A stretch of 64,000 nucleotides of DNA from assembly GCA_018222605.1 (NCBI GenBank), contig JAAEZZ010000006.1:144071-208070 (forward strand). The letters are read 5' to 3'. The notes beneath the pieces were generated by a model. The model did no database searches. It was not told where the DNA came from and was given only the letters and a program-made list of their open reading frames with translations. Source of the stretch: Alphaproteobacteria bacterium. Lineage in GTDB: Bacteria; Pseudomonadota; Alphaproteobacteria; Caulobacterales; Hyphomonadaceae. Of the stretch, positions 1-8,051 are shown piece after piece. A program made the position numbers and the translations under genes. Each line of letters begins with the position of its first letter. The first letter of the stretch is position 1.

Positions 1-663
1 TGCGATCTGGATTTCTACAAGGAAGCCGTGAAGTTTGCGCGCAAGCATGATCTGATCGTCTTGTCGGACCTTGCCTATAACGAGATCTATTTCGAAGAGC
101 CGACGCCCTCCATCCTTCAGGTGGATGGCGCGAAGGATATCGCGGTGGAGTTCACCACCATGTCCAAGACCTATTCGATGGCGGGCTGGCGGATCGGCTT
201 CGTGGCCGGCAATGAAAAGCTGGTCGGCGCACTGGCTCGCGTGAAATCCTATCTGGATTATGGCGCTTACACGCCCATCCAGGTGGCCGCGACGGCTGCG
301 CTGGATGGCCCGCAGGACTGCGTTGAGGAAACGCGTCAGATCTATCGCACGCGCCGGGATGTTCTGGTTGAGAGTTTCACCCGCGCAGGCTGGGCTGTGC
401 CGAGCCCGAAAGCGTCCATGTTTGCCTGGGCCCCGATCCCGGAGCCGCTGCGCGAGATGGGTAGCCTGGAATTCTCTCTGCAGCTGATCAATGAGGCCCA
501 TGTCGCGGTTGCACCAGGGGCTGGCTTTGGTGAGCAAGGAGACGGCCATGTCCGGATCGCGCTGGTGGAGAATGAACAACGTATCCGCCAGGCTGCACGG
601 AACATCCGCAAGTTCCTTCAGGCCCGTGGTGTGCAGGATATTTCCCCGGCTGCGGCGGAATAA
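1..663 (+). CDS. Class I/II aminotransferase (AlaC / LL-DAP aminotransferase-like), 5' end missing
   Basis: This is the C-terminal part of a PLP-dependent fold-type I aminotransferase; the reading frame is open to base 1, so the start lies outside the window. The internal GTG at 28 is not a believable start. The motif SKTYSMAGWRIGF at about codons 56-68 carries the PLP-binding lysine, and the DLAYNEIYF segment before it has the aspartate and tyrosine that contact the cofactor. The family includes the alanine transaminase AlaC and LL-diaminopimelate aminotransferase; the substrate cannot be fixed from the sequence. It lies 74 bp upstream of hom on the same strand, an order I recall as common in alphaproteobacteria and consistent with aspartate-family amino acid metabolism. 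Confidence 0.88.
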   Translation, partial: CDLDFYKEAVKFARKHDLIVLSDLAYNEIYFEEPTPSILQVDGAKDIAVEFTTMSKTYSMAGWRIGFVAGNEKLVGALARVKSYLDYGAYTPIQVAATAALDGPQDCVEETRQIYRTRRDVLVESFTRAGWAVPSPKASMFAWAPIPEPLREMGSLEFSLQLINEAHVAVAPGAGFGEQGDGHVRIALVENEQRIRQAARNIRKFLQARGVQDISPAAAE

Positions 664-737
664 CACCCACCCTCGACGCCTGCCACCAAACCCGCTATGC
701 GCTGCCCTGACTGAACACTAAGCAGAAGGGGCACCAA

Positions 738-2021
738 GTGGCGCCATTACGGATAGGTATCGCAGGGCTCGGCCATGTCGGCTGTGGTCTCATTGAACTG
801 GTTGAACGGCAGGATCGCCTGCGGATTCCGGGTCAGATTGAGATTACAGGCGTCAGCGCGCGCAGCCAATCGCGAAACCGTCCGGTCGATACCAGCAAGT
901 ATCGCTGGTTCGATGATGCCGCCACCTTGGCCGAAGACCCGGATGTCGATGTCTTTGTCGAGCTTATCGGCGGGTCTGATGGGCCGGCTAAGTTCGCAGT
1001 TGAAGAGGCGTTGAAGGCAGGCAAGCCGGTGATCACGGCCAACAAGGCCCTGATTGCCAAGCATGGCATGGCGCTCGCCAAGCTGGCTGAGGAGAAGCAG
1101 GTTGACCTGCTCTTCGAGGCGGCTGTGGCGGGCGGCATCCCGGTCGTGCGCGTCCTGCGCGACAGCCTGGCCGGCGTCGAGATCAAGCGCGTGTCGGGCA
1201 TTCTGAACGGTACATGCAACTTCCTCACAACGACAATGCTGGAAACCGGCCGGTCGTATGATGACGTACTGGCCGAAGCCCAGAAGCTTGGCTACGCTGA
1301 AGCGGACCCGACGTTGGACGTGTCCGGCATGGACGCTGCCCACAAGGCAGCGATCCTGTCGGCCATCGCCTTTTCCGCTGATCTGGACTTCTCGAAAGTG
1401 AAGGTCTCCGGGGTCGATACGATCGAGCTTCAGGATCTGCGTTTGGCTGATCGCCTGGGCCTGCGGATCAAGCTGATTGCCGAGGGCGTGCTGACCGATG
1501 ACGGGGTTGTGTGCCGGGTTGAGCCAATGGCGCTGCCGGTTTCGCATCCCTTGGCGCGCATCGACGGCTCCCTGAACACGGTTCGCATTGAGGGCGACCC
1601 GGTGGGCGCGGTGACGCTGACGGGGCCCGGCGCGGGCGCTGGTCCGACGGCGAGCGCGGTGATGGGCGATGTCGCAAAGATGTTCCGCCCGGCCATCCGT
1701 CCGGCCTTTGGCCGTGCAGAACACCATATGGCCCGCCCATTTACCGAAGGGCGCGGGGACGAAGTCTCTGCCTTCTTCCTGAGCATGAGGCTGGCTGACA
1801 AGCCGGGTGCATTGGCAGCCCTGTCGGAATCGCTGGCAGCGGAAGGCGTCTCTGTCGACAAGATCCTCCAGGACTCTGCAGATGAAAGCGGAGCGAGCCC
1901 GGTCGCCATTGTTACGCACAGATGTGCGCGGTCAAACATGCAGGCAGCCTTGGCCCGACTGCAAAAATTTGCAATTCCTGTCGACCCGCCGCGCCTTATT
2001 CGCATAGAAGCGGCAAGCTAA
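738..2021 (+). CDS. hom: Homoserine dehydrogenase
   Basis: Homoserine dehydrogenase reduces aspartate semialdehyde to homoserine, the branch point to threonine and methionine. The 427-residue protein has the N-terminal Rossmann motif GIAGLGHVGCG (residues 6-16), the family signature around ITANKALIAKHG, the substrate region GILNGTCNFLTT, and a C-terminal ACT domain (from about residue 345, FFLSMRLADKPGALAAL) typical of feedback-regulated enzymes of the Gram-negative type. The start is GTG at 738, preceded by GAAGGGG at a proper distance. It follows the aminotransferase and precedes glpX with a short gap, so cotranscription is possible. Confidence 0.96.
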   Translation: MAPLRIGIAGLGHVGCGLIELVERQDRLRIPGQIEITGVSARSQSRNRPVDTSKYRWFDDAATLAEDPDVDVFVELIGGSDGPAKFAVEEALKAGKPVITANKALIAKHGMALAKLAEEKQVDLLFEAAVAGGIPVVRVLRDSLAGVEIKRVSGILNGTCNFLTTTMLETGRSYDDVLAEAQKLGYAEADPTLDVSGMDAAHKAAILSAIAFSADLDFSKVKVSGVDTIELQDLRLADRLGLRIKLIAEGVLTDDGVVCRVEPMALPVSHPLARIDGSLNTVRIEGDPVGAVTLTGPGAGAGPTASAVMGDVAKMFRPAIRPAFGRAEHHMARPFTEGRGDEVSAFFLSMRLADKPGALAALSESLAAEGVSVDKILQDSADESGASPVAIVTHRCARSNMQAALARLQKFAIPVDPPRLIRIEAAS

Positions 2022-2077
2022 TTGCTTTAGCCACACGCATAGCCAACTGATTTTTGCGTTCGGAGACAATAATATCC

Positions 2078-3031
2078 ATGAAAAATAATGTTCTGACGCC
2101 CAGCCTCGCGGACTCTATGGTTCGCGTGACCGAAATTGCTGCCATTGCTGCAGCCAGCCTGGTGGGACGGGGCGATGAGAAGAAAGCGGATGCGGCGGCG
2201 GTCGATGCCATGCGCAGCGCTTTCAACGAAGTTGAGTTCCAGGGCCGCGTGGTCATTGGTGAAGGCGAGCGTGACGAAGCGCCAATGCTGTATATCGGCG
2301 AGGAAGTCGGCACGGGCAAAGGTCCTGAGATCGACATCGCCCTCGATCCGCTGGAAGGCACCACGCTGACCGCCAAGGCCATGGCAAACGCCCTCGCCGT
2401 ACTGGCAATCGCTCCGCGCGGCGGCCTGCTGCATGCGCCGGACACCTATATGGACAAGATTGCGGTTGGCCCTGGTTATCCGGAAGGCATTATCAGCCTT
2501 GATGCAACGCCGGCTGAAAACATTACAGCACTGGCCAAGCACAAGGGTGTGGATGTCAGCGAGATGACCGCCTGCGTGCTGGATCGCCCGCGCCATGAGG
2601 GAATCGTTGAGAGTCTGCGCTCTGTCGGTGCGCGCATCGCGCTGATTACCGATGGGGATGTGGCAGGCGTGATCGCGACGACCAACCCGCATACCGGCAT
2701 TGATCTCTATGTCGGTCAGGGCGGTGCCCCTGAAGGCGTTCTTGCTGCTGCAGCGCTCAAATGTGTCGGCGGCCAGATGTTCGGCCGTCTCGTCTTCCGC
2801 AATGAAGACGAGAAGAAGCGCGCCGAACGCGTTGGCATCACAGATTTCGGTCGCACCTATGCGCTGAACGAGCTGGCCTCTGGCGAGACCGTGTTCTGCG
2901 CCACAGGGGTCACCGATGGCTCCATGCTAACCGGTGTGAAGTCCAAGGGCGGCCGTGTGCATACTCACACGCTGGTCATGACTTCTTCAGATGGCATGGT
3001 GCGCTATGTGCGCTCTGATCGGCGCGCCTGA
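2078..3031 (+). CDS. glpX: Fructose-1,6-bisphosphatase class II
   Basis: GlpX hydrolyses fructose 1,6-bisphosphate to fructose 6-phosphate in gluconeogenesis. The 317-residue protein shows the class II signatures GEGERDEAPMLYIGEEVG and the metal-binding DPLEGTTL, followed by the conserved glycine-rich GGAPEGVLAAAALK. An upstream TTG at 2054 would add eight residues, but ATG at 2078 begins the usual MKNN..LADSMVRVTE N-terminus and has CGGAGA about 11 bases ahead, so I use 2078. It sits between hom and recJ, all co-directional. Confidence 0.95.
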   Translation: MKNNVLTPSLADSMVRVTEIAAIAAASLVGRGDEKKADAAAVDAMRSAFNEVEFQGRVVIGEGERDEAPMLYIGEEVGTGKGPEIDIALDPLEGTTLTAKAMANALAVLAIAPRGGLLHAPDTYMDKIAVGPGYPEGIISLDATPAENITALAKHKGVDVSEMTACVLDRPRHEGIVESLRSVGARIALITDGDVAGVIATTNPHTGIDLYVGQGGAPEGVLAAAALKCVGGQMFGRLVFRNEDEKKRAERVGITDFGRTYALNELASGETVFCATGVTDGSMLTGVKSKGGRVHTHTLVMTSSDGMVRYVRSDRRA

Positions 3032-3067
3032 TCCATCTGATTCCAGTTACACGCCATATGCGTTAGA

Positions 3068-3093
3068 GTCTCCGGGAAGCGATTCCCGGAGAC
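3068..3093 (+). promoter_or_regulatory. Perfect hairpin covering the recJ ribosome-binding site
   Basis: An 11-bp perfect inverted repeat (3068-3078 with 3083-3093) closes on the four bases GCGA, a GNRA tetraloop. The 3' arm contains GGAG (3088-3091), which is the Shine-Dalgarno site of recJ, five bases before its ATG at 3097. There is no T-run after it, so a simple terminator for glpX is unlikely, though transcript-end processing remains possible. The structure is seen directly; a role in limiting recJ translation is inference. Confidence 0.7.
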
Positions 3094-3096
3094 TGC

Positions 3097-4890
3097 ATGG
3101 CTGATCCTGCCTTAAAGCAAGACAATACACTGTTTGACGTCCAGAGGTCCGCCACGGGCCGGTTCTGGACCCTGGCAGATGTCGATGAGGCACTTGTGCG
3201 GCGTCTGGCGCCCAGCGTAGGCGGTTCTGACCTGCTCGCGCGTCTGCTGGCTGGCCGGGATGTCAGTCCCGAACAGGCAGCAGGGTATCTCTCGCCCACA
3301 TTGCGCGACACCTTTCCCGACCCCTCCAGTTTCGTAGACATGGACAAGGCCGCAGAGATCGTCATGGACGCGATCCTGGCAAAGAAGCGCGTCACTGTCT
3401 TTGCTGACTATGATGTCGATGGCGGTACCAGCTCCGCCACGCTGGCGCGCTATTTCCGTGCCTGGGGGCAGGATCTCGGGCTTTATGTGCCGGACAGGCT
3501 GGAAGAAGGCTATGGCCCCTCACCGGAGGCCTTCCGTCATCTGAAGGACAAGGGCGCAGAACTCGTGATCACGGTGGATTGCGGTGCGGCGGCTACGGCA
3601 GCGCTGGAAGAGGCAGAGCGTATCGGCCTGCCGGTCGTCGTGATCGACCACCATTTGATGGCAGGCCATAACCCGCCTGCGGCAGCGCTCGTCAATCCGA
3701 ACCGGCCGGACGATACGTCCGGCTGCGGGCATCTCGCCGCTGCAGGTGTTGTCTTCGTCTTTGTGGCGGCCCTGAACCGTCTGGCCAGAGAGCGCGGCAT
3801 TGCGCCGCCAGAGGGCCTGCCGGATATCATGGCGTTCCTGGACCTCGCTGCCCTTGGCACGCTGTGTGACATGTCTCCGCTGCGCGGCGTGAATCGGGCT
3901 TTTGTGAAGCAGGGCCTCACCATCCTGTCGCGTGGACAGAATGAAGGCCTGCGCGCCCTGGCCGAGGTGTCCGGCATCAGCAAGGTGGACAGTGTCTATC
4001 ACGCGACCTTCATGCTGGGGCCGCGCCTCAATGCCGGTGGCCGTGTTGGCGATCCGTGGATTGCTGCAAAACTTCTGGCTACGGATGACCGGGCTGAGGC
4101 TATCGCTCTCGCCGAGCGGCTGCATGCCCTCAATGATGAGCGCAAAGCTGTCGAGGCCGCCATTCTTGACCAAGCCACTGCGCAGGCCGAGCAGGCGCTG
4201 GCGCGCAAGCCTGATCGCGGGATCATCATTGCGGGCGGCGAGGGGTGGCACCCCGGCGTGATCGGCATTGTTGCCGGGCGTCTGAAGGAGCGCTTCCATC
4301 TGCCCAGTATTGTGATCGGCTGGGGGCAGGGGCTCGGACCGGTCGCCAAAGGATCTGGACGATCCGTAACCGGAGTAAATATAGGTGATGCGATTTCCGC
4401 TGCAGCGCGCGAGGGCGTTATTCTCTCGGGCGGCGGACACGCCATGGCAGGCGGCCTCAGCCTGGAGCCGGAGCAGATACCGGCCTTTGACGAATGGATG
4501 GTCAGCCACATGGCGCAATTCACGGCGGAGCGCGCCGCTGCGCTGGAGCTGGCCGTAGACGCCATTCTGGCGCCGGGCGCTGCCTCACCGGCGCTGGTCG
4601 ATCAGATCGCGGGAATCGGTCCGTTTGGCGTTGGCTCGCCTGAGCCTGTCTTTGCCATGCAGTCCGTGCATGTCACGGGCGTGCGCCAGGTCGGTGCCAA
4701 CCATTTGAAATTCGTCGCAGAAGATTCCAGCGGACGCCTCGACTGCATCGCCTGGCGCAGCGCAGACCAGCCTCTGGGAGAGGTTATCCGTCCAAATTCA
4801 AGGCTCCACATTGTCGGTCGCCTCAAAGCGGATGAGTGGAATGGCCGGCGCCGGGTGCAGCTGGATGTCAGCGACGCAGCGGCCGACTGA
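3097..4890 (+). CDS. recJ: Single-stranded-DNA-specific exonuclease RecJ
   Basis: RecJ degrades single-stranded DNA 5' to 3' in recombination and mismatch/base-excision repair. The 597-residue protein has the DHH-family motifs in order: FADYDVDGGTSSA (about 104-116), VITVDCGAAAT (about 152-162), VVIDHH (about 182-187), the NAGGR segment in LGPRLNAGGRVGD, and the DHHA1 glycine motif SGGGHAMAGG (about 446-455), followed by a C-terminal OB-like domain that ends in the VGRLKADEWNGRRRVQL region. Length is normal for the family. Its start at ATG 3097 follows the GNRA hairpin that hides the Shine-Dalgarno sequence. Confidence 0.95.
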   Translation: MADPALKQDNTLFDVQRSATGRFWTLADVDEALVRRLAPSVGGSDLLARLLAGRDVSPEQAAGYLSPTLRDTFPDPSSFVDMDKAAEIVMDAILAKKRVTVFADYDVDGGTSSATLARYFRAWGQDLGLYVPDRLEEGYGPSPEAFRHLKDKGAELVITVDCGAAATAALEEAERIGLPVVVIDHHLMAGHNPPAAALVNPNRPDDTSGCGHLAAAGVVFVFVAALNRLARERGIAPPEGLPDIMAFLDLAALGTLCDMSPLRGVNRAFVKQGLTILSRGQNEGLRALAEVSGISKVDSVYHATFMLGPRLNAGGRVGDPWIAAKLLATDDRAEAIALAERLHALNDERKAVEAAILDQATAQAEQALARKPDRGIIIAGGEGWHPGVIGIVAGRLKERFHLPSIVIGWGQGLGPVAKGSGRSVTGVNIGDAISAAAREGVILSGGGHAMAGGLSLEPEQIPAFDEWMVSHMAQFTAERAAALELAVDAILAPGAASPALVDQIAGIGPFGVGSPEPVFAMQSVHVTGVRQVGANHLKFVAEDSSGRLDCIAWRSADQPLGEVIRPNSRLHIVGRLKADEWNGRRRVQLDVSDAAAD

Positions 4891-4969
4891 ATAAAGTGCA
4901 GAAAGATGTACGAATAGCGCTTTACGAGCCGGAACTGAGCCGCTATATCGCCGGTCTTCGAGCCGGTGC

Positions 4970-5044
4970 GGTCCCTTCGTCTATCGGTTAGGACGCCAGG
5001 TTTTCAACCTGGAAAGAGGGGTTCGATTCCCCTAGGGACTGCCA
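4970..5044 (+). tRNA. tRNA-Glu (anticodon TTC)
   Basis: A full cloverleaf can be folded. The acceptor stem pairs GGTCCCT with AGGGACT, the first pair being G-T. The anticodon arm is CCAGG-TTTTCAA-CCTGG with anticodon TTC, and the T arm is AGGGG-TTCGATT-CCCCT. The discriminator is G, followed by an encoded CCA at 5042-5044. An AT-rich stretch with a broken integrase gene begins right after the 3' end, the usual position for elements that use a tRNA gene as attachment site. Confidence 0.96.
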
Positions 5045-5077
5045 CGGCACGCTTTTCGTTAAAAGACAACGTGTTAT

Positions 5078-5099
5078 GAGATATATTATCTCTGTTTTT
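5078..5099 (+). terminator. Weak T-tailed hairpin after tRNA-Glu
   Basis: GAGATA (5078-5083) pairs with TATCTC (5087-5092) and is followed by TG and five T residues (5095-5099). The stem is short and AT-rich, but its place 34 bases after the tRNA end and its T-run fit an intrinsic terminator. It may be part of the inserted element and not the original tRNA terminator. Confidence 0.4.
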
Positions 5100-5189
5100 C
5101 AACACAATTTAGTGCCGTTAAAACGCATCTCCCCGGGGGCCTTTTGACCGCCGGAAAGGTTGAATATGCGTGCGAGAAGATATCGTTCT

Positions 5190-5705
5190 ATGGGCTATGT
5201 TTATAAGAGGTCCAATGGCTTCTTTGAGATCAGGTATCCGATCTCTTCTGATGTCGTGAGCTACTTTCCAAAGCCCAATGGAAAGAGTTTTAAAACTCAC
5301 ACAATCAAGTCACTTGGGACACGCGATCAGCAGGAAACCAACAAGGTGGTCATTGATTGCGCCAGGGAGATTGAGGGGACGTTTTCTTTCCTGAGAGACG
5401 GTTCGATCTCCTTTAGCAAACGCAGAACGTCCTTTATCAGAATACCGCGTCTGAGACATCGCCAATCCCTCCCGAACCGCCAAAACCACTAAGCTCAACT
5501 TGGCCCAGTTTTAAAGGGGAAGGACACGGGCTTTGAGCATAAGAACGAAAGGATAACTAAGGGAAAAGATTTTTCTAGAGTACCATGGTCTAATGAATTC
5601 GACACGGATGGGTTTGTCGGGTTTCAAAGAGAGTTAGCCGTTATATTTGGTGTTAATTGGCAAATAGGCTTTGTGGTTCCATCCGATGGTTCGTGTGCTA
5701 ATTAG
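5190..5705 (+). pseudogene. Degraded tyrosine-recombinase (phage-type integrase) remnant
   Basis: The first 75-80 codons from ATG 5190 (MGYVYKRSNGFFEIRYPISS...) look like the N-terminal arm and start of the core-binding region of phage-type integrases of the kind that often carry a DUF6538-like N-terminus. Near 5420-5440 the likely frame shifts: another frame reads a plausible continuation (QNTASETSPIPPEPPKPLSS), which ends at about 5535. The first frame then reopens (GFEHKNERITKGKDFSRVPW...) until a stop at 5703-5705. The catalytic R-H-R-Y domain is absent. This is therefore a frameshifted, truncated relic. Its position immediately 3' of tRNA-Glu and its low GC support origin from an integrated element. 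The exact frameshift points are my estimate. Confidence 0.65.
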
Positions 5706-5738
5706 AACTCAGTACAGAGAGGGGTTATTTCTTTTTCA

Positions 5739-6224
5739 TTGTTTAGGTATCCGGCGATGGTTCTTACATTAGTAATCTTAGCGCTAACGACGTCGGTCTT
5801 AGTGGGTTCTATATATGGGTGGAGCGCAAGCGGTACTATGGAGGCATTCTTGGCGGGGTATGTCGTGACCGCACTTTGGTGGATAATGTTTGCATCCTAT
5901 AGTTTAGGGAATATTCAGCCTAATATAAATATTCCAATTCTCACCAGTGGGTTTGTGCTTGCTTCATCAGCATCATGCTTACTTTATGTTTTACTAAAGA
6001 ATCCCTTGGGAGATATTCCACTGCGCATGTACGGGATAGGAGTAACAGTGTTGGTTGCTTGTGTTTTTTCTTTTGCCGCCTTAATGGCCGATAAAGTATC
6101 AGACACCGTATTTAGCAGACTGATAAAGTGGTATTGTATAATTGGCTGGCCCTTTTTTGGGTTTGCAGTTTTTAAGGAATTACAAAATGCCGTCGAGGCG
6201 AACACCAAAGTAAATGATGTTTAG
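5739..6224 (+). CDS. Orphan four-helix membrane protein in AT-rich insert
   Basis: I do not recognise this 161-residue protein. It has about four hydrophobic segments (residues roughly 5-25, 33-55, 63-85, 95-117) and a further weak one near 130-148, and no catalytic motif. The start is probably TTG 5739, with AGAGAGGGG about 14 bases upstream; ATG 5757 is the alternative. Its base composition is far more AT-rich than the genes on both sides, as expected for cargo of the element that left the integrase relic upstream. It could be an immunity-type or other accessory membrane protein, but nothing in the sequence proves that. Confidence 0.55.
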   Translation: MFRYPAMVLTLVILALTTSVLVGSIYGWSASGTMEAFLAGYVVTALWWIMFASYSLGNIQPNINIPILTSGFVLASSASCLLYVLLKNPLGDIPLRMYGIGVTVLVACVFSFAALMADKVSDTVFSRLIKWYCIIGWPFFGFAVFKELQNAVEANTKVNDV

Positions 6225-6488
6225 ACGGCTGATTTTGGTGATTAGCTTGTTGAATTGGTAATCATCTCAAAAAAAAGCAATTTGCGAATTGGACTTCTCC
6301 AGTCCCCACTATTATGGAGACGACTGTCCAGTACCCTTTTATGGGCTCAGGTCAGAGTGACTGCCATTTTCTTCCCACATTGCCGCACTATGGCTGGGCA
6401 TGGCTATGGAAATCTCATGACAGATGTGAAGATCGCGTGACAAGCGCGTTAACACATTCTAGGTTTCGTGATTGGGGAATATGGGTTG
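6225..6488 (+). other. AT-rich tail of the insert, no gene seen
   Basis: Two short overlapping reading frames here have no codon bias or recognisable family and I do not call them. The octamer GACTGCCA at 6359-6366 repeats the last eight bases of tRNA-Glu (5037-5044) and might be the decayed distal attachment site, but eight bases is also possible by chance. Normal GC content resumes at about 6500. Confidence 0.45.
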
Positions 6489-7013
6489 ATGACAAGAATT
6501 GCCGCCAAACCAGAATCTGACGCGTCACCGGAAGACGACGCTGTGCGTGTAATCGGCCGCGTCAAATGGTTCGACACGGTGAAAGGCTATGGATTCATAG
6601 TCGCTGAGTCGACTTCGGACGCAAGCTTGTCCGGCGATGTGATGCTCCACGTTTCCTGTCTGCGCAATTATGGCGAATCCTATGCCGATGAAGGCGCGCG
6701 GATCGTATGCGATGCTGTGCGTGGCGAGCGGGGCTGGCAGACGGCCAACATCATTGAAATGGAACGTCCTCGCGCGGTTGTGGCCAAGGAAAAGGGCATT
6801 GTCCGCGAATATGTGGATGTCACCCTGAAATGGTTCAATCGCACACGCGGCTACGGCTTCGTGCAGAAGGATGGCGTTGAGGAAGACATCTTCGTTCACG
6901 CCGTTGTGCTGCGCAAAGCGGGCTATGAAGAGATTGAGCCTGGCACACGCCTTGAGGTAACCCTCGAGAATGGTGCCAAGGGCGAGCATGTGAGCTACAT
7001 TAAGCCTCGGTGA
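6489..7013 (+). CDS. Two-domain cold-shock protein
   Basis: This 174-residue protein holds two cold-shock (OB-fold) domains. The first spans about residues 20-88 with GRVKWFDTVKGYGFIVAE, the second about 105-172 with VTLKWFNRTRGYGFVQ followed by DIFVHAVVL. The RNP1-like KGYGFI and RGYGFV motifs that contact single-stranded nucleic acid are visible in both. Double-CSD proteins of this size are a known alphaproteobacterial type. ATG 6489 is preferred over GTG 6468 because GGGGA lies nine bases before it. It marks the return to the chromosomal backbone after the insert and is followed closely by the DUF192 gene. Confidence 0.9.
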   Translation: MTRIAAKPESDASPEDDAVRVIGRVKWFDTVKGYGFIVAESTSDASLSGDVMLHVSCLRNYGESYADEGARIVCDAVRGERGWQTANIIEMERPRAVVAKEKGIVREYVDVTLKWFNRTRGYGFVQKDGVEEDIFVHAVVLRKAGYEEIEPGTRLEVTLENGAKGEHVSYIKPR

Positions 7014-7066
7014 GATACAGCCAAGATCGCTTGCGGCAGGGCAGGCGCCCGGCTAAACCATTCCGC

Positions 7067-7522
7067 ATGATACGCTTTCTTACCTCTGCGATAGCATCGC
7101 TGTTTCTGCTTCTGCCTGCGGCGTATGCCCAGCTTGAAACAGGTCCTCTGAAAATTGTGTCCGGTGACACTGTGCACGCATTCACCGTTGAACTGGCGAA
7201 TGATCCTGAAGAGGTTCAGATGGGCCTGATGAATCGCGAAGAGATGGCGCCGGATGCTGGCATGATCTTCGATTTCGGTGCCCCGCGCGAAGCCAATATG
7301 TGGATGAAGAATACGCTGATCCCGCTGGACATGCTGTTCCTGGATACCGACGGCACCATCCTGGCGATTGCCCGCAACGCAGTGCCGGGCTCCCTGCGCC
7401 GCATCAATCCGGGCGTGCCGGTCAAAGGCGTTCTGGAACTGAATGGTGGACGCGCGGCAGAACTCGGCATCGAGCCGGGTGATGTGGTCGAGCACAAGAT
7501 TTTCGGAAATCTGGGTGAGTGA
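7067..7522 (+). CDS. DUF192 family exported protein
   Basis: The 151-residue product starts with a clear Sec signal peptide (MIRFLTSAIASLFLLLPAAYA, likely cut after AYA), so it acts outside the cytoplasm. The rest matches DUF192: the sequence EEVQMGLMNREEMAPDAGMI, the core MWMKNTLIPLDMLFLD and the end segment VLELNGGRAAELGIEPGD. The biochemical role of the family is not settled. An upstream start at 7010 would place 19 charged residues before the signal peptide, so I use ATG 7067. Its last eight bases overlap the next gene. Confidence 0.9.
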   Translation: MIRFLTSAIASLFLLLPAAYAQLETGPLKIVSGDTVHAFTVELANDPEEVQMGLMNREEMAPDAGMIFDFGAPREANMWMKNTLIPLDMLFLDTDGTILAIARNAVPGSLRRINPGVPVKGVLELNGGRAAELGIEPGDVVEHKIFGNLGE

Positions 7523-7946
7523 CGCCAACGCGCCACTGACACCTCCGCCGCCGGGATTTGCACCAACGCCGTCCCGCGGAAAATTCACTCTGCACAATGG
7601 TCCGACCTTCCGGGCCAGTGCCCCCGGAGATTTGCGTACAGGTCTCTGGGTGCTGGACCGTCACTGCAACGGTATGGGCTTTCTGCATGGCGGAATGACC
7701 TGCTCCTTCGCCGACAGCGCCCTGGCCTGGGCTGTCTGGAGCGAAACGGGCAAGATGTCCGTTACGATCAAGCTCAACATGGAATTCATGGATATTGTCA
7801 AAGAGGGCTGCTGGCTTGAAGCCCACCCTCATGTTACCCTCGTCGACGGCGATCTTGTTCATGTCAGTGCGCGCCTGATGAAAGATGATGGGGGCATAGC
7901 CGCGCGGGCTGATGCGATATTCCGGACCCTGCGCCGCAAGGCGTAA
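7515..7946 (+). CDS. PaaI-type hotdog thioesterase
   Basis: The 143-residue protein has the single hotdog fold of the PaaI group of acyl-CoA thioesterases. The helix motif CNGMGFLHGGMTCSFADSALA (about residues 53-73) holds the HGG turn, and later strands VTIKLNMEFMD and HVSARLMKDDGGIAARADAIF are typical. Such enzymes hydrolyse small or aromatic acyl-CoA thioesters in the cytosol; the actual substrate is unknown. GTG 7515 overlaps the end of the DUF192 gene by eight bases, suggesting translational coupling. A longer reading frame from 7443 would run through the DUF192 gene and is rejected. Confidence 0.85.
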   Translation: MSDANAPLTPPPPGFAPTPSRGKFTLHNGPTFRASAPGDLRTGLWVLDRHCNGMGFLHGGMTCSFADSALAWAVWSETGKMSVTIKLNMEFMDIVKEGCWLEAHPHVTLVDGDLVHVSARLMKDDGGIAARADAIFRTLRRKA

Positions 7947-8051
7947 CAGAGACCTGTAGCTGCGTCAGACCATCGCGCGGCAGGACGTCCGGTGTAACGC
8001 TTTCTTTAAGTATATTATTAAGATTGCATATAACCATCCGGAGCCAGCCTC

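Noticed and set aside
747..1919. Long open frame on the minus strand opposite hom
   Set aside because: It mirrors the codon pattern of hom, has no family motif and arises from high GC content.
3520..4518. A 332-codon minus-strand frame inside recJ
   Set aside because: Antisense shadow of a certain gene, with no motif or start site.
6255..6520. Two short plus-strand frames at the end of the AT-rich insert
   Set aside because: They overlap each other in different frames, lack ribosome-binding sites and show no similarity to known proteins.
7980..8040. AT-rich direct repeat (TTAAG twice) before cydA as a redox-regulator site
   Set aside because: It does not match FNR, Anr or similar consensus sites and is too short to separate from AT-rich promoter DNA.
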